In this document: in pieces, positions 36,407 through 46,370 of the stretch
How positions within the stretch are numbered: the first letter of the stretch is position 1
Layout: the number at the start of each line of letters is the position of its first letter
From: Rhodoferax sp.
GTDB lineage: Bacteria > Pseudomonadota > Gammaproteobacteria > Burkholderiales > Burkholderiaceae_C
Assembly: GCF_028688795.1 (NCBI RefSeq)
Contig: NZ_JAQTXM010000029.1
Span: forward strand, 1 to 64,000
Direction of reading: 5' to 3'
DNA: 64,000 nt
Translations under genes and position numbers: made by a program
Notes under the pieces: model-generated
Seen by the model: only the letters and a program-made list of their open reading frames with translations
The model's database searches: none
Told to the model about the DNA's origin: nothing

Positions 36407-36488
36407 CTCAGACGGTTGCGTCAAGACCATGCCGGAGTCATGGCAACTGGGTTTTATAGAATGAAACACGTTTTAACCTAGTTAACAC

Positions 36489-39344
36489 ATGTCATTGATA
36501 AACCAGACTGCCACGGACTTGTCCACAAAGGATGCGTCCGTGGCACGCTCATTGACATGGCGCTATGCCATAGCCTTGGCGCTGGTGGCAAGCTTGTCCA
36601 GCGCGGCCTGGCTCAGTCTGCATTGGGTCATCACCGAGCAAAAAAGTACCGCAGCGGTGGTCAATATCAGTGGCCGCCAACGCATGTTGAGTCAGCGCAC
36701 AGCACTCTTTTCAAACCTGCTGGTCAGCGCGGCGCCCCCTGAGCGCCCCCTCATTCGGGACAGCCTGGCGGAGGCCATTGAATTGATGGCGCGCTCGCAT
36801 CAAGGATTAACACAAGGTGACGTCGGGTTGGGATTGCCCTACACCATGACGCCTGCCGAACGCGCCTTGTATTTTGAAGGAGCCCAACCGCTGGACGCCC
36901 AAGTACGCACCTACATCGATGCGGTGCGTCGTTTGTTGCGTGCAGCCGATAACGATTTGGCGGCGGGAACTCCTGAACTGGCCTTCATTACCCGCACGGC
37001 TACTGGCCCACTGGTCAGCGCACTGGATGCCATGGTGCGCCTGTACCAACAAGAGGGTGAAGCCACCGTGGCGCGGCTTGAAAAGGCGGAAACGCTGTTT
37101 TGGCTGGTCACCTTGCTGCTGCTGATGCTGGAAGCGGCGCTGATTTTCCACCCCTTTACCAAGCATGTGAACAACGTCATCGGCAAATTGCAGCATGCCA
37201 CCCGGCAGCTGCAAAGGCATCAAGATCACCTCGAAGAACTGGTGATTCAGCGTACCGAAGACTTGAATTTGCGCACCATCGCGTTAACGGACAGTGAGGA
37301 AAAGTTTCGACTCATCAGCACCGCTGCGCAAGATGCCATTGTGATTATTGGGCCCCATGACGAGTTGGTTTATTGGAACCCAGCGGCTGAGCACATGTTT
37401 GGCTATGCGTTCAACGAACTTGACGGCATCACCTTTCATAGCCTGCTGGTGCCGCCTGAGCATCGAGATGCAGCCGAGATCGGGTTGAAACGGTTCAAAT
37501 CAAATGGGGAAGGCCCGTTGATGGGTAAGCGTTTTGAGGCGGTTGCACTCAAAAAAGACGCTGAAGCGTTCCCCATTGAGCTGTCGGTGTCGGCTGTCAT
37601 GCTGGAGGCGGGTTGGCATGGCATTGCCATCATTCGTGACATCACGCAGCGAAAGCGGATTGACGCTGAACTGCGCATTGCCGCCACGGCTTTCAATGCC
37701 CAGATGGGAATGACCATCACCGATGCCAACAACATCATTTTGCGTGTCAACAAAGCGTTTTCGGATATCACGGGCTATTCTGCAGAAGAGGTGATTGGAA
37801 AAACGCCTCACTTGCTGAGTTCCGGGCGTCATGACGATGCGTTTTACAAAGCCATGTTTGCAACCATTGTGGACACCGGCATGTGGGCCGGCGAAATTTG
37901 GAACCGGCATAAAAACGGCGAGGTCTTTCCAGAGTGGCTCACTATCACGGCGGTAAAAAGTGATGAGGGTGTGGTCACCCACTATGTGGCAGCCTTCAGC
38001 GACATCAGCGAGCGAAAGGCCGCTGAGAGCCAAATCCGCAACCTGGCGTTTTATGACCCACTGACCAACTTGCCCAACCGCCGCCTGCTCATGGACAGGT
38101 TGGAACTGGCCATGATCGCAGGGGAAAGGCGCCAACACGTGAATGCGCTGTTTTTCATCGACCTGGATAATTTCAAAGCCATCAACGACACCTTGGGACA
38201 CCATATGGGTGACCAGTTGCTACAACAAGTCGCCCAACGCCTGAACGCCTGTGTACGCAACGGCGACACGGTGGCTCGCCTGGGCGGCGATGAATTTGTG
38301 GTGATGCTGGAAAATCTCAGTGACAACACCACCGATGCCGCCATCCAGGCCGAATTGGTGGGCTGCAAAATCCTGAGCAGCCTGCAAGAGCCCTACCCCA
38401 TTGCGGCGCATGTCTGCCGCGCCACCGCCAGCATTGGTGTCGCGCTGTTCGCCGACCAAAGTGTGAGCGTGGACGACCTGCTCAAACGTGCTGACATGTC
38501 CATGTACCAAGCCAAAGCCAGTGGTCGCAACACCCTGCGATTTTTCGATCCGCAGGTACAAGCGGCGGTGCAGGCCAAGGCTGAGCTCGAAGTGTCGCTG
38601 CGAGAAGCCATTGAGCAGCACCAGTTCTGCTTGTATTACCAGCCACAAGTGACTGCCAATGGCCAGATCACGGGCGCTGAGGCCCTGGTGCGATGGTTGC
38701 ACCCCGTCAGAGGCATGGTGTCACCGGCAGACTTTATTCCTCTTGCTGAACAAACGGGACTGATTTTGCCGCTAGGCGCCTGGGTCATGCGGACTGCGTG
38801 CGAACAACTGGCGCAATGGGGACAGTCTGCATTGCAATCACATTGGGTGCTGGCTGTAAACGTCAGCGCCCTGCAGTTTCGCCACCCGGATTTTGTAGAA
38901 CACGTTGTCGACACGCTAACGCGAACAGGCGCCAACCCGCAGCGCTTGAAGCTGGAGTTGACTGAGAGCCTGTTGCTGGACGATGTAGGCGACATCATTG
39001 CCAAAATGACCGCGCTCAAGGCCACGGGTGTCAGTTTCTCGCTGGATGACTTTGGCACCGGCTACTCGTCGCTGGCCTACCTGAGCCGTTTGCCCCTTGA
39101 CCAACTGAAAATTGACCAAGGGTTTGTCAAAGACATTGAAACCAGTGAGAACGCCGTGGTGATTTGCGCCGCCACCATTAGTCTGGCACACAGCCTGGGA
39201 CTCAAAGTGGTTGCAGAGGGTGTCGAAACACTAGCCCAACTCCATTTGTTAAGCACGGTTCACAACTGCGATTTCATTCAAGGCTATTTGTTCAGCCGAC
39301 CACTACCTGTGGCCGACTTTGAAGCCTTCGCGCTTGGCCGGTGA
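36489..39344 (+). CDS. Membrane GGDEF-EAL protein with PilJ-like sensor and two PAS domains
   Basis: A 951-aa c-di-GMP enzyme. A first membrane helix (about 25-50) is followed by a PilJ-type N-terminal sensor region with INISGRQRMLSQR-type signature (VNISGRQRMLSQRTALF). The second helix is at about 200-222. Then come PAS domains (about 270-390 and 395-515), GGDEF (near residue 600, I-site RNGD upstream) and EAL (E731-A-L). The EAL domain keeps LTESLL, DDFGTGYSSL, KIDQGF and AEGVET, so it looks catalytically competent. It could both make and degrade c-di-GMP. The PilJ-like domain resembles nitrate/small-ligand sensors. It lies between members of the amidoligase gene set. Confidence 0.9.
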   Translation: MSLINQTATDLSTKDASVARSLTWRYAIALALVASLSSAAWLSLHWVITEQKSTAAVVNISGRQRMLSQRTALFSNLLVSAAPPERPLIRDSLAEAIELMARSHQGLTQGDVGLGLPYTMTPAERALYFEGAQPLDAQVRTYIDAVRRLLRAADNDLAAGTPELAFITRTATGPLVSALDAMVRLYQQEGEATVARLEKAETLFWLVTLLLLMLEAALIFHPFTKHVNNVIGKLQHATRQLQRHQDHLEELVIQRTEDLNLRTIALTDSEEKFRLISTAAQDAIVIIGPHDELVYWNPAAEHMFGYAFNELDGITFHSLLVPPEHRDAAEIGLKRFKSNGEGPLMGKRFEAVALKKDAEAFPIELSVSAVMLEAGWHGIAIIRDITQRKRIDAELRIAATAFNAQMGMTITDANNIILRVNKAFSDITGYSAEEVIGKTPHLLSSGRHDDAFYKAMFATIVDTGMWAGEIWNRHKNGEVFPEWLTITAVKSDEGVVTHYVAAFSDISERKAAESQIRNLAFYDPLTNLPNRRLLMDRLELAMIAGERRQHVNALFFIDLDNFKAINDTLGHHMGDQLLQQVAQRLNACVRNGDTVARLGGDEFVVMLENLSDNTTDAAIQAELVGCKILSSLQEPYPIAAHVCRATASIGVALFADQSVSVDDLLKRADMSMYQAKASGRNTLRFFDPQVQAAVQAKAELEVSLREAIEQHQFCLYYQPQVTANGQITGAEALVRWLHPVRGMVSPADFIPLAEQTGLILPLGAWVMRTACEQLAQWGQSALQSHWVLAVNVSALQFRHPDFVEHVVDTLTRTGANPQRLKLELTESLLLDDVGDIIAKMTALKATGVSFSLDDFGTGYSSLAYLSRLPLDQLKIDQGFVKDIETSENAVVICAATISLAHSLGLKVVAEGVETLAQLHLLSTVHNCDFIQGYLFSRPLPVADFEAFALGR

Positions 39345-39357
39345 AGCCCCGGAGAAT

Positions 39358-40092
39358 CTACGGGTTAGTTTGAAGCACCGCCTTGACGTCGCGCAGGTCC
39401 ATGCCCAGCATGTCGGCGAATGCCTCAGGGGTTTTGCCACTGGCTTCATAAGCTTTAAGCAGGGCCGCGCGGCGCGCGCGTTGCTGGTCCACTTCAGCCA
39501 GTGCATCGTCCAGCACCACTTGAATAGCCTCAGCAGGCGCGCCAATCCGCGCCAGATAGTCTTGCCTGGACAAACCAGATTGCTCATACGCAGCCACCAA
39601 TTGCGCGTAGAGCTTAGGCCTCAGGTCGTCCTTGCTGCGGGCTTGACGGCGCTGGAACAACTCAACAATTGACAGATAAATATGTTCTGGGGCGACAGCT
39701 TCCACCGGGTTGCCTTGAAGATCATGGCGTTTCAGGCCAGATGCCACGCTTTGCAAGTAGCGCGTGGAGCGGGTGTGCACACCCAGCGCTGTTTTCAGGG
39801 TGTCTCGCTTGAAGTCGTCAGGGTGGGTTGCCAACAGTTCCTGAAAAATACCCAATTTAAGCGGCAGAAAGCGCTGACCGAACAACTGAGGGTAAAGCTC
39901 AAACAGTTTTTCCAGTACCGGTTGTGCGGACTCAAGGCGGTTTTTAGCTTTGGGTGCTGAGGATACAACCGCAACTGGCGCAGCGGCATCGGCCAAAAGT
40001 TCAGTATTTGTCTCAGTTGCTGGTGGGGCAAAGGGTGTGATGGAAGCGGTTTCAGGCAATTCGGTAGCCATGTCGGTCGTGGTGTCAGTCAT
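39358..40092 (-). CDS. ProQ/FinO-family RNA chaperone
   Basis: A 244-aa protein. A low-complexity acidic/Thr-rich N terminus (1-75) leads into a FinO/ProQ domain (about 76-185): LEKLFELYPQLFGQRFLPLK, then LGIFQELLATHPDD, LKTALGVHTRSTRYLQSVA and the region RHDLQGNPVEAVAPEH. The C-terminal helical tail is basic then acidic. It binds structured RNAs, small RNAs and mRNA 3' ends. ATG 40092 (MTDTTTDMATEL) is likely; a 22-residue upstream extension is not family-like. It is divergent from the ATP-grasp gene across 69 bp. Confidence 0.85.
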   Translation of the reverse strand: MTDTTTDMATELPETASITPFAPPATETNTELLADAAAPVAVVSSAPKAKNRLESAQPVLEKLFELYPQLFGQRFLPLKLGIFQELLATHPDDFKRDTLKTALGVHTRSTRYLQSVASGLKRHDLQGNPVEAVAPEHIYLSIVELFQRRQARSKDDLRPKLYAQLVAAYEQSGLSRQDYLARIGAPAEAIQVVLDDALAEVDQQRARRAALLKAYEASGKTPEAFADMLGMDLRDVKAVLQTNP

Positions 40093-40161
40093 GTCGGGCA
40101 ATGTGTTGGGGGAACCCGTGATTGTCAACCAAAGCGCCGCATCGCTGGCATACTCCAAAGT

Positions 40162-42879
40162 ATGAGTGAAGCACCCCTGTTACAAAGCCAGAATCAGAGC
40201 CGTCCAACCCCGTCAGTTGACACCCTGGCGCTGCATTGCCACGCAGCCCCCGGGCACTTTGATGAGCTCTCGGGCAAGGCAACGTTGGCAAACTCCCGTC
40301 AGGCTGAACCAGCTACTGATTCAGTAGCTTCTAGTGACGTATTGACAAGATCTTGGGCAGACTTTTTCTCGGAACTGTCAGTTGATAGCGCGGATGACAT
40401 GGACCAGCGCGCCGCCAGTCTGGCACGTCAGATACGCGACAACGGCATCACCTACAACGTTTATGCTGATGAAAACGGACCGCAACGCCCGTGGTCGCTG
40501 GACGTTTTTCCGTTGCTGGTTGACGCAGCCAACTGGCGCCACATTGAAACCGGCGTACTGCAGCGGGTGCGGCTGCTGGAGCACATCATGGCCGATGTGT
40601 ATGGGCCGCAAGCGCTGTTGCGCCAGGGCTTTTTGCCCCCTGCGCTGGTGCATGGCCACCCCGGCTACCTGCGTGCCATGCACGGCGTCAAGCCCGTGGG
40701 TGGGCGTTACCTGCACATTGCGGCGTTTGATTTGGCACGCGGGCCGGATGGCAACTGGTGGGTGGTGGGGCAGCGCACCCAGGCCCCATCCGGCTTGGGC
40801 TACCTGCTGGAAAACCGCCTGGCCATCTCGGCCCAGTTTCCGCAAGCCTTTGGCAAGCTGCGGGTACAGCGGCTGGCAGGTACCTACCGCGCCCTGATGG
40901 ACAGCTTGCGCAGCATGAGCCCACTGGGGCAAGACGCCCACCTGGCACTGCTGACCCCCGGTCCCTACAACGAAACTTATTTTGAACACGCCTACCTGGC
41001 GCGCTACCTGGGCCTCACACTGGTAGAAGGCGGCGACCTGCTGGTGCGCGACGAGCATCTGTTCTTGAAAACCCTCAAAGGCTTGGTGCCAGTGCATGGC
41101 CTCTTGAAACGAGTGGACGACGAGTATCTGGACCCGCTCGAATTGCGCGCAGACTCCACATTGGGCGTACCCGGGCTGCTGCAAGCCATTCGGGCCGGCA
41201 ACGTGCTGGTGGCCAATGCCCCAGGCACTGCATTCTTGGAGTCCCCCGCCCTGCTGGGTTTTTTGCCGGCACTGTCGCGCCATGTGTTTGGCGAAAAATT
41301 GACCTTGCCGGCCTTGGCCACGTGGTGGTGCGGTGAGCGCGGTGCCATGCAAGAAGCGCTGGAAAATTTGAAGAGCTGCGCCATCAAACCGACCTACCCC
41401 GGTTCGCCAAGCCACGGTAGTTTTGACTCGGTGCTGGGCGTTCAGCAAGACCAGCCCGCCCTGGACGAGTGGGTGGGGCGCATCATGCGCCAGCCCGAAG
41501 AACACACGGTGCAGGCCTACACGCCGCTGTCTCAAATGCCTGCCTGGCAATCGGCCAGCAAGAGTAATGCAGACGATGTGCCGGGCAGCCAGCTGAGGGC
41601 GCGCTCCGTAACGCTGCGGGTGTTTGCCGTGTCTGATGGTGCACAAGGCTGGCGTGTGCTCCCTGGTGGCCTGGCGCGAGTGGCCAGCCGCGGGCAAGAG
41701 ATCACCGCCATGCAGCGTGGCGGCAGCAGCGCCGATGTCTGGGCCCTGACTCAGGGCGAGGTAGACGCCAGCACGTTACTTGCTCCGCACCTGACCCCCG
41801 AGAGTCTGATGCAACGCAAGCGCCTTGTGACCAGCCGCGCCGCGGAAAACCTGTTTTGGCTGGGGCGATACACCGAGCGCGCAGAAAATGCCATTCGACT
41901 CGCAAGGCTGACCCTGGAATGCCTGCACGGTGAAGAGCAATCCAGCCCGGCGCTGATCACCTGGCTGGGCCAGATGGCGCTGACCAACACGCTGGTGTTG
42001 CCCGGTGTGCCCACGCCGGCGCAGGCGGTGCGGGTATTTGAGCGCTCCTTGATTGACAGCCTGGGCAGCACGGCAGGTGCTACCAGCGTGGGTTTTTACC
42101 TGCGCGCCCTCAAAATGGCGGCCTCGACCGTGCGCGAACGCTTATCCCAGGAACATTGGCGCATCATCACCCGAGCCGAAGAAGACCTGTTCAGCCGTTT
42201 TGCCGAAGCACGCCAAAGGAGTGATTTCTCGACCCTGCATGCGCTGCAAATTCTGAAGGACACCAGCGACCACATGGCCGCCATCACCGGCGCGCAAACC
42301 GACCGCATGACGCGGGACGACGGCTGGCGCCTGCTCAGCATTGGCAGGCACGTGGAACGTCTGGCGTTTCTGGCCGGGGCCTTGAGTAGCGCACTGGCCT
42401 GCGGCAGCCTGAACACCGACAGCGGCTTTGACGCCATGGTCGAGCTGTTTGACAGCGCCATCACCTTCCACGCCCAGTTCCAGCAAAGTCGCGACATGGC
42501 GGCACTGATTGACCTGTTGGTGCTTGACCGTGACAACCCGCGCTCGGTTGCTTGGGTAGCCCACACGCTGCGGGGCCGCTTAGCCAAACTGGCTGGCAGC
42601 GAACCGCATGAATTGAGCGCCATGGCCCTGAAAGTACCTAATCCGAACGTGTGGAGCTTGACGCAGCTGTCCGGCTTGCATGTCGATCTGGCCAGCCCGG
42701 CCTTCGATCAAACCCTTGACGCGCTTCAACCCGCTGATGCACTAGCTATCGCGCGCTTTGAACTTCTCAACCGGGTCTTACAGCAATGCAGGCAGGCGGC
42801 GTTTAACGTCTCAGATGACATCAGCGCCACCTATTTCACGCACAGCGGCCTGGCCAATCGCAGCGTGGGGGCGCTATGA
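40162..42879 (+). CDS. Circularly permuted ATP-grasp and alpha-E fusion protein
   Basis: A 905-aa fusion. After a variable N terminus, a type-2 circularly permuted ATP-grasp domain (about 75-560) shows RVRLLEHIMADVYGPQALLR, YLENRLAIS, LTPGPYNETYFEHAYLARYL and VEGGDLLVRD. The alpha-E domain (about 555-895) begins VTSRAAENLFWLGRYTERAE and is all-helical. These two are often separate adjacent genes; here they are one. ATP-grasp ligases join a carboxylate to an amine, so a peptide or amide product is expected. It overlaps the transglutaminase gene by 4 nt. A repeat copy encodes part of the variable N terminus. Confidence 0.9.
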   Translation: MSEAPLLQSQNQSRPTPSVDTLALHCHAAPGHFDELSGKATLANSRQAEPATDSVASSDVLTRSWADFFSELSVDSADDMDQRAASLARQIRDNGITYNVYADENGPQRPWSLDVFPLLVDAANWRHIETGVLQRVRLLEHIMADVYGPQALLRQGFLPPALVHGHPGYLRAMHGVKPVGGRYLHIAAFDLARGPDGNWWVVGQRTQAPSGLGYLLENRLAISAQFPQAFGKLRVQRLAGTYRALMDSLRSMSPLGQDAHLALLTPGPYNETYFEHAYLARYLGLTLVEGGDLLVRDEHLFLKTLKGLVPVHGLLKRVDDEYLDPLELRADSTLGVPGLLQAIRAGNVLVANAPGTAFLESPALLGFLPALSRHVFGEKLTLPALATWWCGERGAMQEALENLKSCAIKPTYPGSPSHGSFDSVLGVQQDQPALDEWVGRIMRQPEEHTVQAYTPLSQMPAWQSASKSNADDVPGSQLRARSVTLRVFAVSDGAQGWRVLPGGLARVASRGQEITAMQRGGSSADVWALTQGEVDASTLLAPHLTPESLMQRKRLVTSRAAENLFWLGRYTERAENAIRLARLTLECLHGEEQSSPALITWLGQMALTNTLVLPGVPTPAQAVRVFERSLIDSLGSTAGATSVGFYLRALKMAASTVRERLSQEHWRIITRAEEDLFSRFAEARQRSDFSTLHALQILKDTSDHMAAITGAQTDRMTRDDGWRLLSIGRHVERLAFLAGALSSALACGSLNTDSGFDAMVELFDSAITFHAQFQQSRDMAALIDLLVLDRDNPRSVAWVAHTLRGRLAKLAGSEPHELSAMALKVPNPNVWSLTQLSGLHVDLASPAFDQTLDALQPADALAIARFELLNRVLQQCRQAAFNVSDDISATYFTHSGLANRSVGAL
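40311..40367 (+). repeat. Palindromic repeat, in-frame copy in the ATP-grasp gene
   Basis: It reads AGCTACTGATTCAGTAGC then TTCTAGTGACG, and ends TTGGGCAGACTTTTT. It fits the GCTAT-n-ATAGCTnCTnACG left arm well and the right arm loosely. It encodes ATDSVASSDVLTRSWADF in the variable N terminus of the protein. Confidence 0.55.
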
Positions 42880-43937
42880 AATTACGCATCACCCACGAAA
42901 CCGTGTATGACTACCGGCCAGCGGTAGAAACGGCCCAGCACATGGCCTACCTGACACCCCTGCCAACGCAGGCCCAGCAACTGCTGAGCCATCAGCTAGA
43001 GGTGACGCCCAGCCCAACGTGTTTGAGCGAGGCGTTGGACGTGTATGGCAACACCCGTAGTTTTTTCTCGCTGCAAGTCACCCACCGCCAGTTGCGCGTG
43101 GTGGCGCACAGTGAGGTGGCAACCCAACCCAGTGCTCTGCCCAACAGCACTGTGGCCTGGGAAGCCGTGCGTGAACGCCTGCGTTATCTGGCAGGCGCGC
43201 CCTTTGATGCGGCCAGCGAATTTGTCTTTGCCTCGCCCATGGTGCCTAGGCAAAGCGAATTTGCGATGTATGGCCGCCTCAGTTTTCCACCGGGTCGCCC
43301 GGTGTTGGCCGGCGCGCTTGACCTGATGCACCGTATATTTGCCGACTTCACTTATGAGAGCCAAAGCACCGAGGTCAACACCCCTGCGCTGGAAGCCCTG
43401 AACCAGCGTAAAGGCGTTTGCCAAGACTTTGCACACATTTTGATAGCCTGCCTGCGCTCGCTGGGGCTGGCAGCGCGTTATGTGAGCGGCTATTTGTTGA
43501 CGCTGCCGGCGCCCGGCACGGTCAAGCTCAAGGGCAGCGACGCCTCACACGCTTGGGCAGCGGTTTACGTGCCCGACTTGCCCGACGGTCAGCGTTGGGT
43601 CGATCTCGACCCCACAAATGACCGCGCCGGATGGCTTTCACCCGGCGAAGACTATGTGACGCTGGCCATTGGGCGCGATTTTTCAGATGTTTCACCGCTA
43701 CGCGGTGTGATTCATGGCGGGGCCAGCCACACCCTCAAAGTAGGTGTCACGGTAGAACCCGTTGCGCAATGGGTGAGCCCACTGCCGACACAAACCCAGT
43801 TGCGGGGCCTTGAGTCATGCCAGACGCAAGGCTTTGGTTCAGGGACAAACTTTGGGCAGTCACAAAGCCAATCATCAGGGCCTCTGGTGGTGCCATTGGG
43901 CGAGTCATCGCAAAACCAGGGTTCCGGCAGGTCTTAA
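42876..43937 (+). CDS. Transglutaminase-like protein of the ATP-grasp/alpha-E gene set
   Basis: A 353-aa protein. The bacterial transglutaminase N-terminal beta domain (LRITHETVYDYRPAVETAQH) is followed by the core with Cys182 (GVCQDFAHI), His225 (ASHAWAAVY) and Asp245 (VDLDPTND). The conserved end is GRDFSDVSPLRGVIHGG. The tail is Gln/Ser-rich and low complexity. It may act as a cysteine peptidase or amidohydrolase on the product of the ligases. It is translationally coupled (4-nt overlap) to the ATP-grasp gene. Confidence 0.9.
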   Translation: MKLRITHETVYDYRPAVETAQHMAYLTPLPTQAQQLLSHQLEVTPSPTCLSEALDVYGNTRSFFSLQVTHRQLRVVAHSEVATQPSALPNSTVAWEAVRERLRYLAGAPFDAASEFVFASPMVPRQSEFAMYGRLSFPPGRPVLAGALDLMHRIFADFTYESQSTEVNTPALEALNQRKGVCQDFAHILIACLRSLGLAARYVSGYLLTLPAPGTVKLKGSDASHAWAAVYVPDLPDGQRWVDLDPTNDRAGWLSPGEDYVTLAIGRDFSDVSPLRGVIHGGASHTLKVGVTVEPVAQWVSPLPTQTQLRGLESCQTQGFGSGTNFGQSQSQSSGPLVVPLGESSQNQGSGRS

Positions 43938-43954
43938 AATACAGCGGCTTAATG

Positions 43955-44007
43955 TTGCAAATTTAATAGCTACCAATGCATATAAATAAAGGGCTAGCGC
44001 CCATTTC
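43955..44007 (+). repeat. Palindromic repeat, intergenic copy before ridA
   Basis: It reads TTGCAAATTTAATAGCTACC, then AATGC, and ends AAAGGGCTAGCGCCCATTT. The right arm GGGC-TA-GCGCCC forms a short hairpin followed by T-rich sequence. It could end the transglutaminase transcript and lies 27 bp before the next start codon. Confidence 0.75.
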
Positions 44008-44034
44008 TTCATATATTTTTTGAAAGACATCGTC

Positions 44035-44493
44035 ATGAGCATTTACGCCAAACTAACCCAACTCGGTATCACCCTGCCCCCCGTCGCTGCACCTGCAGCC
44101 GCCTATGTGCCCTTTGTTCAGACTGGCAACCTGGTGTTTTTGAGCGGCCACATTGCCAAGAAAGATGGCAAGGTGTGGGCTGGCCAATTTGGCAAAAACA
44201 TGAGCACCGAGGAAGGCAAAGCTGCCGCCCGGGCCATCGCCATTGACTTGCTGGGCACGCTGCATGCCGCCGTGGGCGACCTGAACCGCGTCAAGCGCAT
44301 CGTCAAGCTGATGTCATTGGTTAACTCCACAGGCGATTTCACAGAGCAACACCTGGTGACCAACGGTGCCAGCGAACTCATCGGTGAAGTGTTTGGCCCC
44401 GAGGCCGGCGCACATGCCCGCAGCGCCTTTGGTGTGGCCCAAATTCCGCTGGGCGCATGTGTCGAGATCGAGATGATTGCCGAAGTGGCTTAA
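44035..44493 (+). CDS. RidA (YjgF/YER057c/UK114) family protein
   Basis: A 152-aa small trimeric-fold protein. The motif block [20 protein letters not shown] is followed by the family Arg in [21 protein letters not shown]. RidA-type proteins hydrolyse reactive enamine/imine intermediates; this longer subtype is less characterised. ATG 44035 is chosen over the upstream TTG. The leader contains a repeat copy. The stop shares a TTAA with the stop of the convergent chemoreceptor. Confidence 0.85.
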   Translation: MSIYAKLTQLGITLPPVAAPAAAYVPFVQTGNLVFLSGHIAKKDGKVWAGQFGKNMSTEEGKAAARAIAIDLLGTLHAAVGDLNRVKRIVKLMSLVNSTGDFTEQHLVTNGASELIGEVFGPEAGAHARSAFGVAQIPLGACVEIEMIAEVA

Positions 44494-46319
44494 AACGTTT
44501 CCCAATCAGAATCGGCTGCCGGTGCGGGCGTTGACCTGACGGGTGCTTTGGCAGGGGCCGAAGTTTTGGCCATCGCCAGGCGATTCATTGGCCCCGGTCC
44601 AGCGGGCTTGGGGGCCGCAGCCTTTTGAGTGGTGCCCAACTGCTTGGCGGCAGGCCGTGAGGCCAGTGCGGGTTTTGCCCGGGCTGCGGGCAGTTGGGCT
44701 GGCCTGCGGTACGCCAAAGCTTGCGGCCGTGGCGTGATGTCACGCGGTGGGTGCTGCTGCATGGCCAGCGAGGAGCCATTGGTCTTGAACACCGCCACGG
44801 CGCGCGCCAATTGGTCGGCTTGGTCGCGCAGGCTTTCGGCGGCTGCGGCGCTTTGCTCCACCAAAGCGGCGTTTTGCTGGGTCATCTGATCGAGGTTGCC
44901 AATGGCGCCATTGATCTCTGAAATACCATCACTTTGCTCGCCCGACGCTGCGGTGATTTCACCGATCACATCCACCACCTTGCGCACCGACTGCACGATG
45001 TCGTTCATGGTCACGCCAGCGTCAGACACCAATTGGGTGCCAGAGGCCACTTTGTCTACCGAGGTGTTGATCAGCGTCTTGATTTCCTTGGCTGCTTCGG
45101 CACTGCGCTGCGCCAGGCTGCGCACTTCGCTGGCCACCACCGCAAAGCCACGGCCCTGCTCACCGGCGCGTGCCGCCTCTACCGCGGCGTTGAGCGCCAA
45201 AATGTTGGTTTGAAAGGCGATGCTGTCGATGACACCAATGATGTCGGCAATCTTGCGGCTGCTGACGTTGATTTCTTCCATGGTGGTCACCACTTGACGC
45301 ACCACGGCGCCGCCGCGCTCAGCCACAGTAGAGGCGGTTGCCGCCAGTGTGCTGGCCTGGCGCGCGTTGTCGGCGCTGAGCTGCACGGTCTGCGTCAAAT
45401 GGTCCATGCTGGAGGCGGTGGACTGCAGGTTGCTTGACGTTTGCTCGGTGCGTTGGGCCAGGTCGTTGTTGCCAACGGCAATTTCATTGCTGGCATTGGC
45501 GATGCTGTCGGTGCTGTTGCGCACCTGGTTCACCATGTGGCCAAGTGACGCATTCATGCTGGAGAGAGACTTCATCAGATCGCCAAATTCGTCACCACGG
45601 TTGGTGTCAATTTGCATGCTGAGGTCACCCTTCGCAATTCTTGCAGCCAGATCATTGGCGGCCATTAATGGTTGCCGAATAGACCGGATCAACCACGCCG
45701 CACCGGCCATGATGCCCAGCAGAAAAAAGACCACAACACCCGCAATTATTTTCGACGTCGTTGCCCGTGCTTGCTCCATCTCAATCATGAAGGCTGCAGC
45801 AGACTTTTCTTCAATTTGAACGAGATCACGCAGTGCGTTCACGTAAATTTTTTGCGCGGGAACATATTCCGCATTGATCATGGCCAAGGCTTCTTCGGCG
45901 TTGCCGTCTGCTCGCATCTTGCGAGCGGCATCGCGCAAGCTGATCACCTTCTTGCGGTTGGACGCAATGTTTTCCATCTGGGCCTTTTCGTCCGGCGAAA
46001 GCTGCATGGACTCAATGCTCTTCTGGACCTCGTTGATGCGGGCAGTTGTTTCCGCGATGGCTGTCTTGAAAGACGCATCAACCGCCGGATCGCTGCTGAT
46101 GACACTGGCAGTCACCCGCACAGAGTTGGCCAGGGTATCTGCAAACCACTGATTGGCTAATCTGGTGCGTGTATTCAGATCAGTCAGCGTGCTGTTCATC
46201 CGGTCTTGTTGCTCAGCTGTGCGGATGGACACGCCAATCACAAGAAAAACCTGGGCCGATATGATGATCGCTACCGCGATCCAGAGCTTGGCGGCCAGGC
46301 GCAGATTGTTGAAAATCAT
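44490..46319 (-). CDS. Methyl-accepting chemotaxis protein with CheR-docking tail
   Basis: A 609-aa chemoreceptor. TM1 (about 8-30), a periplasmic four-helix-bundle sensor of the 4HB_MCP type (to about 187), TM2 (about 188-210), HAMP, and a signalling domain whose tip reads [20 protein letters not shown] follow in order. The C-terminal tail is Ala/Pro-rich and ends DWETF, close to the NWETF pentapeptide that binds CheR/CheB. ATG 46319 has AAGGAAA 8 nt upstream; the 12-residue extension upstream is rejected. The ligand is unknown. Confidence 0.92.
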   Translation of the reverse strand: MIFNNLRLAAKLWIAVAIIISAQVFLVIGVSIRTAEQQDRMNSTLTDLNTRTRLANQWFADTLANSVRVTASVISSDPAVDASFKTAIAETTARINEVQKSIESMQLSPDEKAQMENIASNRKKVISLRDAARKMRADGNAEEALAMINAEYVPAQKIYVNALRDLVQIEEKSAAAFMIEMEQARATTSKIIAGVVVFFLLGIMAGAAWLIRSIRQPLMAANDLAARIAKGDLSMQIDTNRGDEFGDLMKSLSSMNASLGHMVNQVRNSTDSIANASNEIAVGNNDLAQRTEQTSSNLQSTASSMDHLTQTVQLSADNARQASTLAATASTVAERGGAVVRQVVTTMEEINVSSRKIADIIGVIDSIAFQTNILALNAAVEAARAGEQGRGFAVVASEVRSLAQRSAEAAKEIKTLINTSVDKVASGTQLVSDAGVTMNDIVQSVRKVVDVIGEITAASGEQSDGISEINGAIGNLDQMTQQNAALVEQSAAAAESLRDQADQLARAVAVFKTNGSSLAMQQHPPRDITPRPQALAYRRPAQLPAARAKPALASRPAAKQLGTTQKAAAPKPAGPGPMNRLAMAKTSAPAKAPVRSTPAPAADSDWETF

Positions 46320-46370
46320 CAGAATGTTTCCTTGTTTGTTCTCAAGCGCGAACACGGCTTGTTGCTGGTT

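Noticed and set aside
42735-42770. CTAGCTATCGCGC resembling the repeat near the end of the ATP-grasp gene
   Set aside because: Too short and it encodes normal alpha-E sequence; no second arm.
43430-43455. GATAGCCTGCCTGCG in the transglutaminase gene as a repeat arm
   Set aside because: It encodes the conserved core after the catalytic Cys and lacks the rest of the element.
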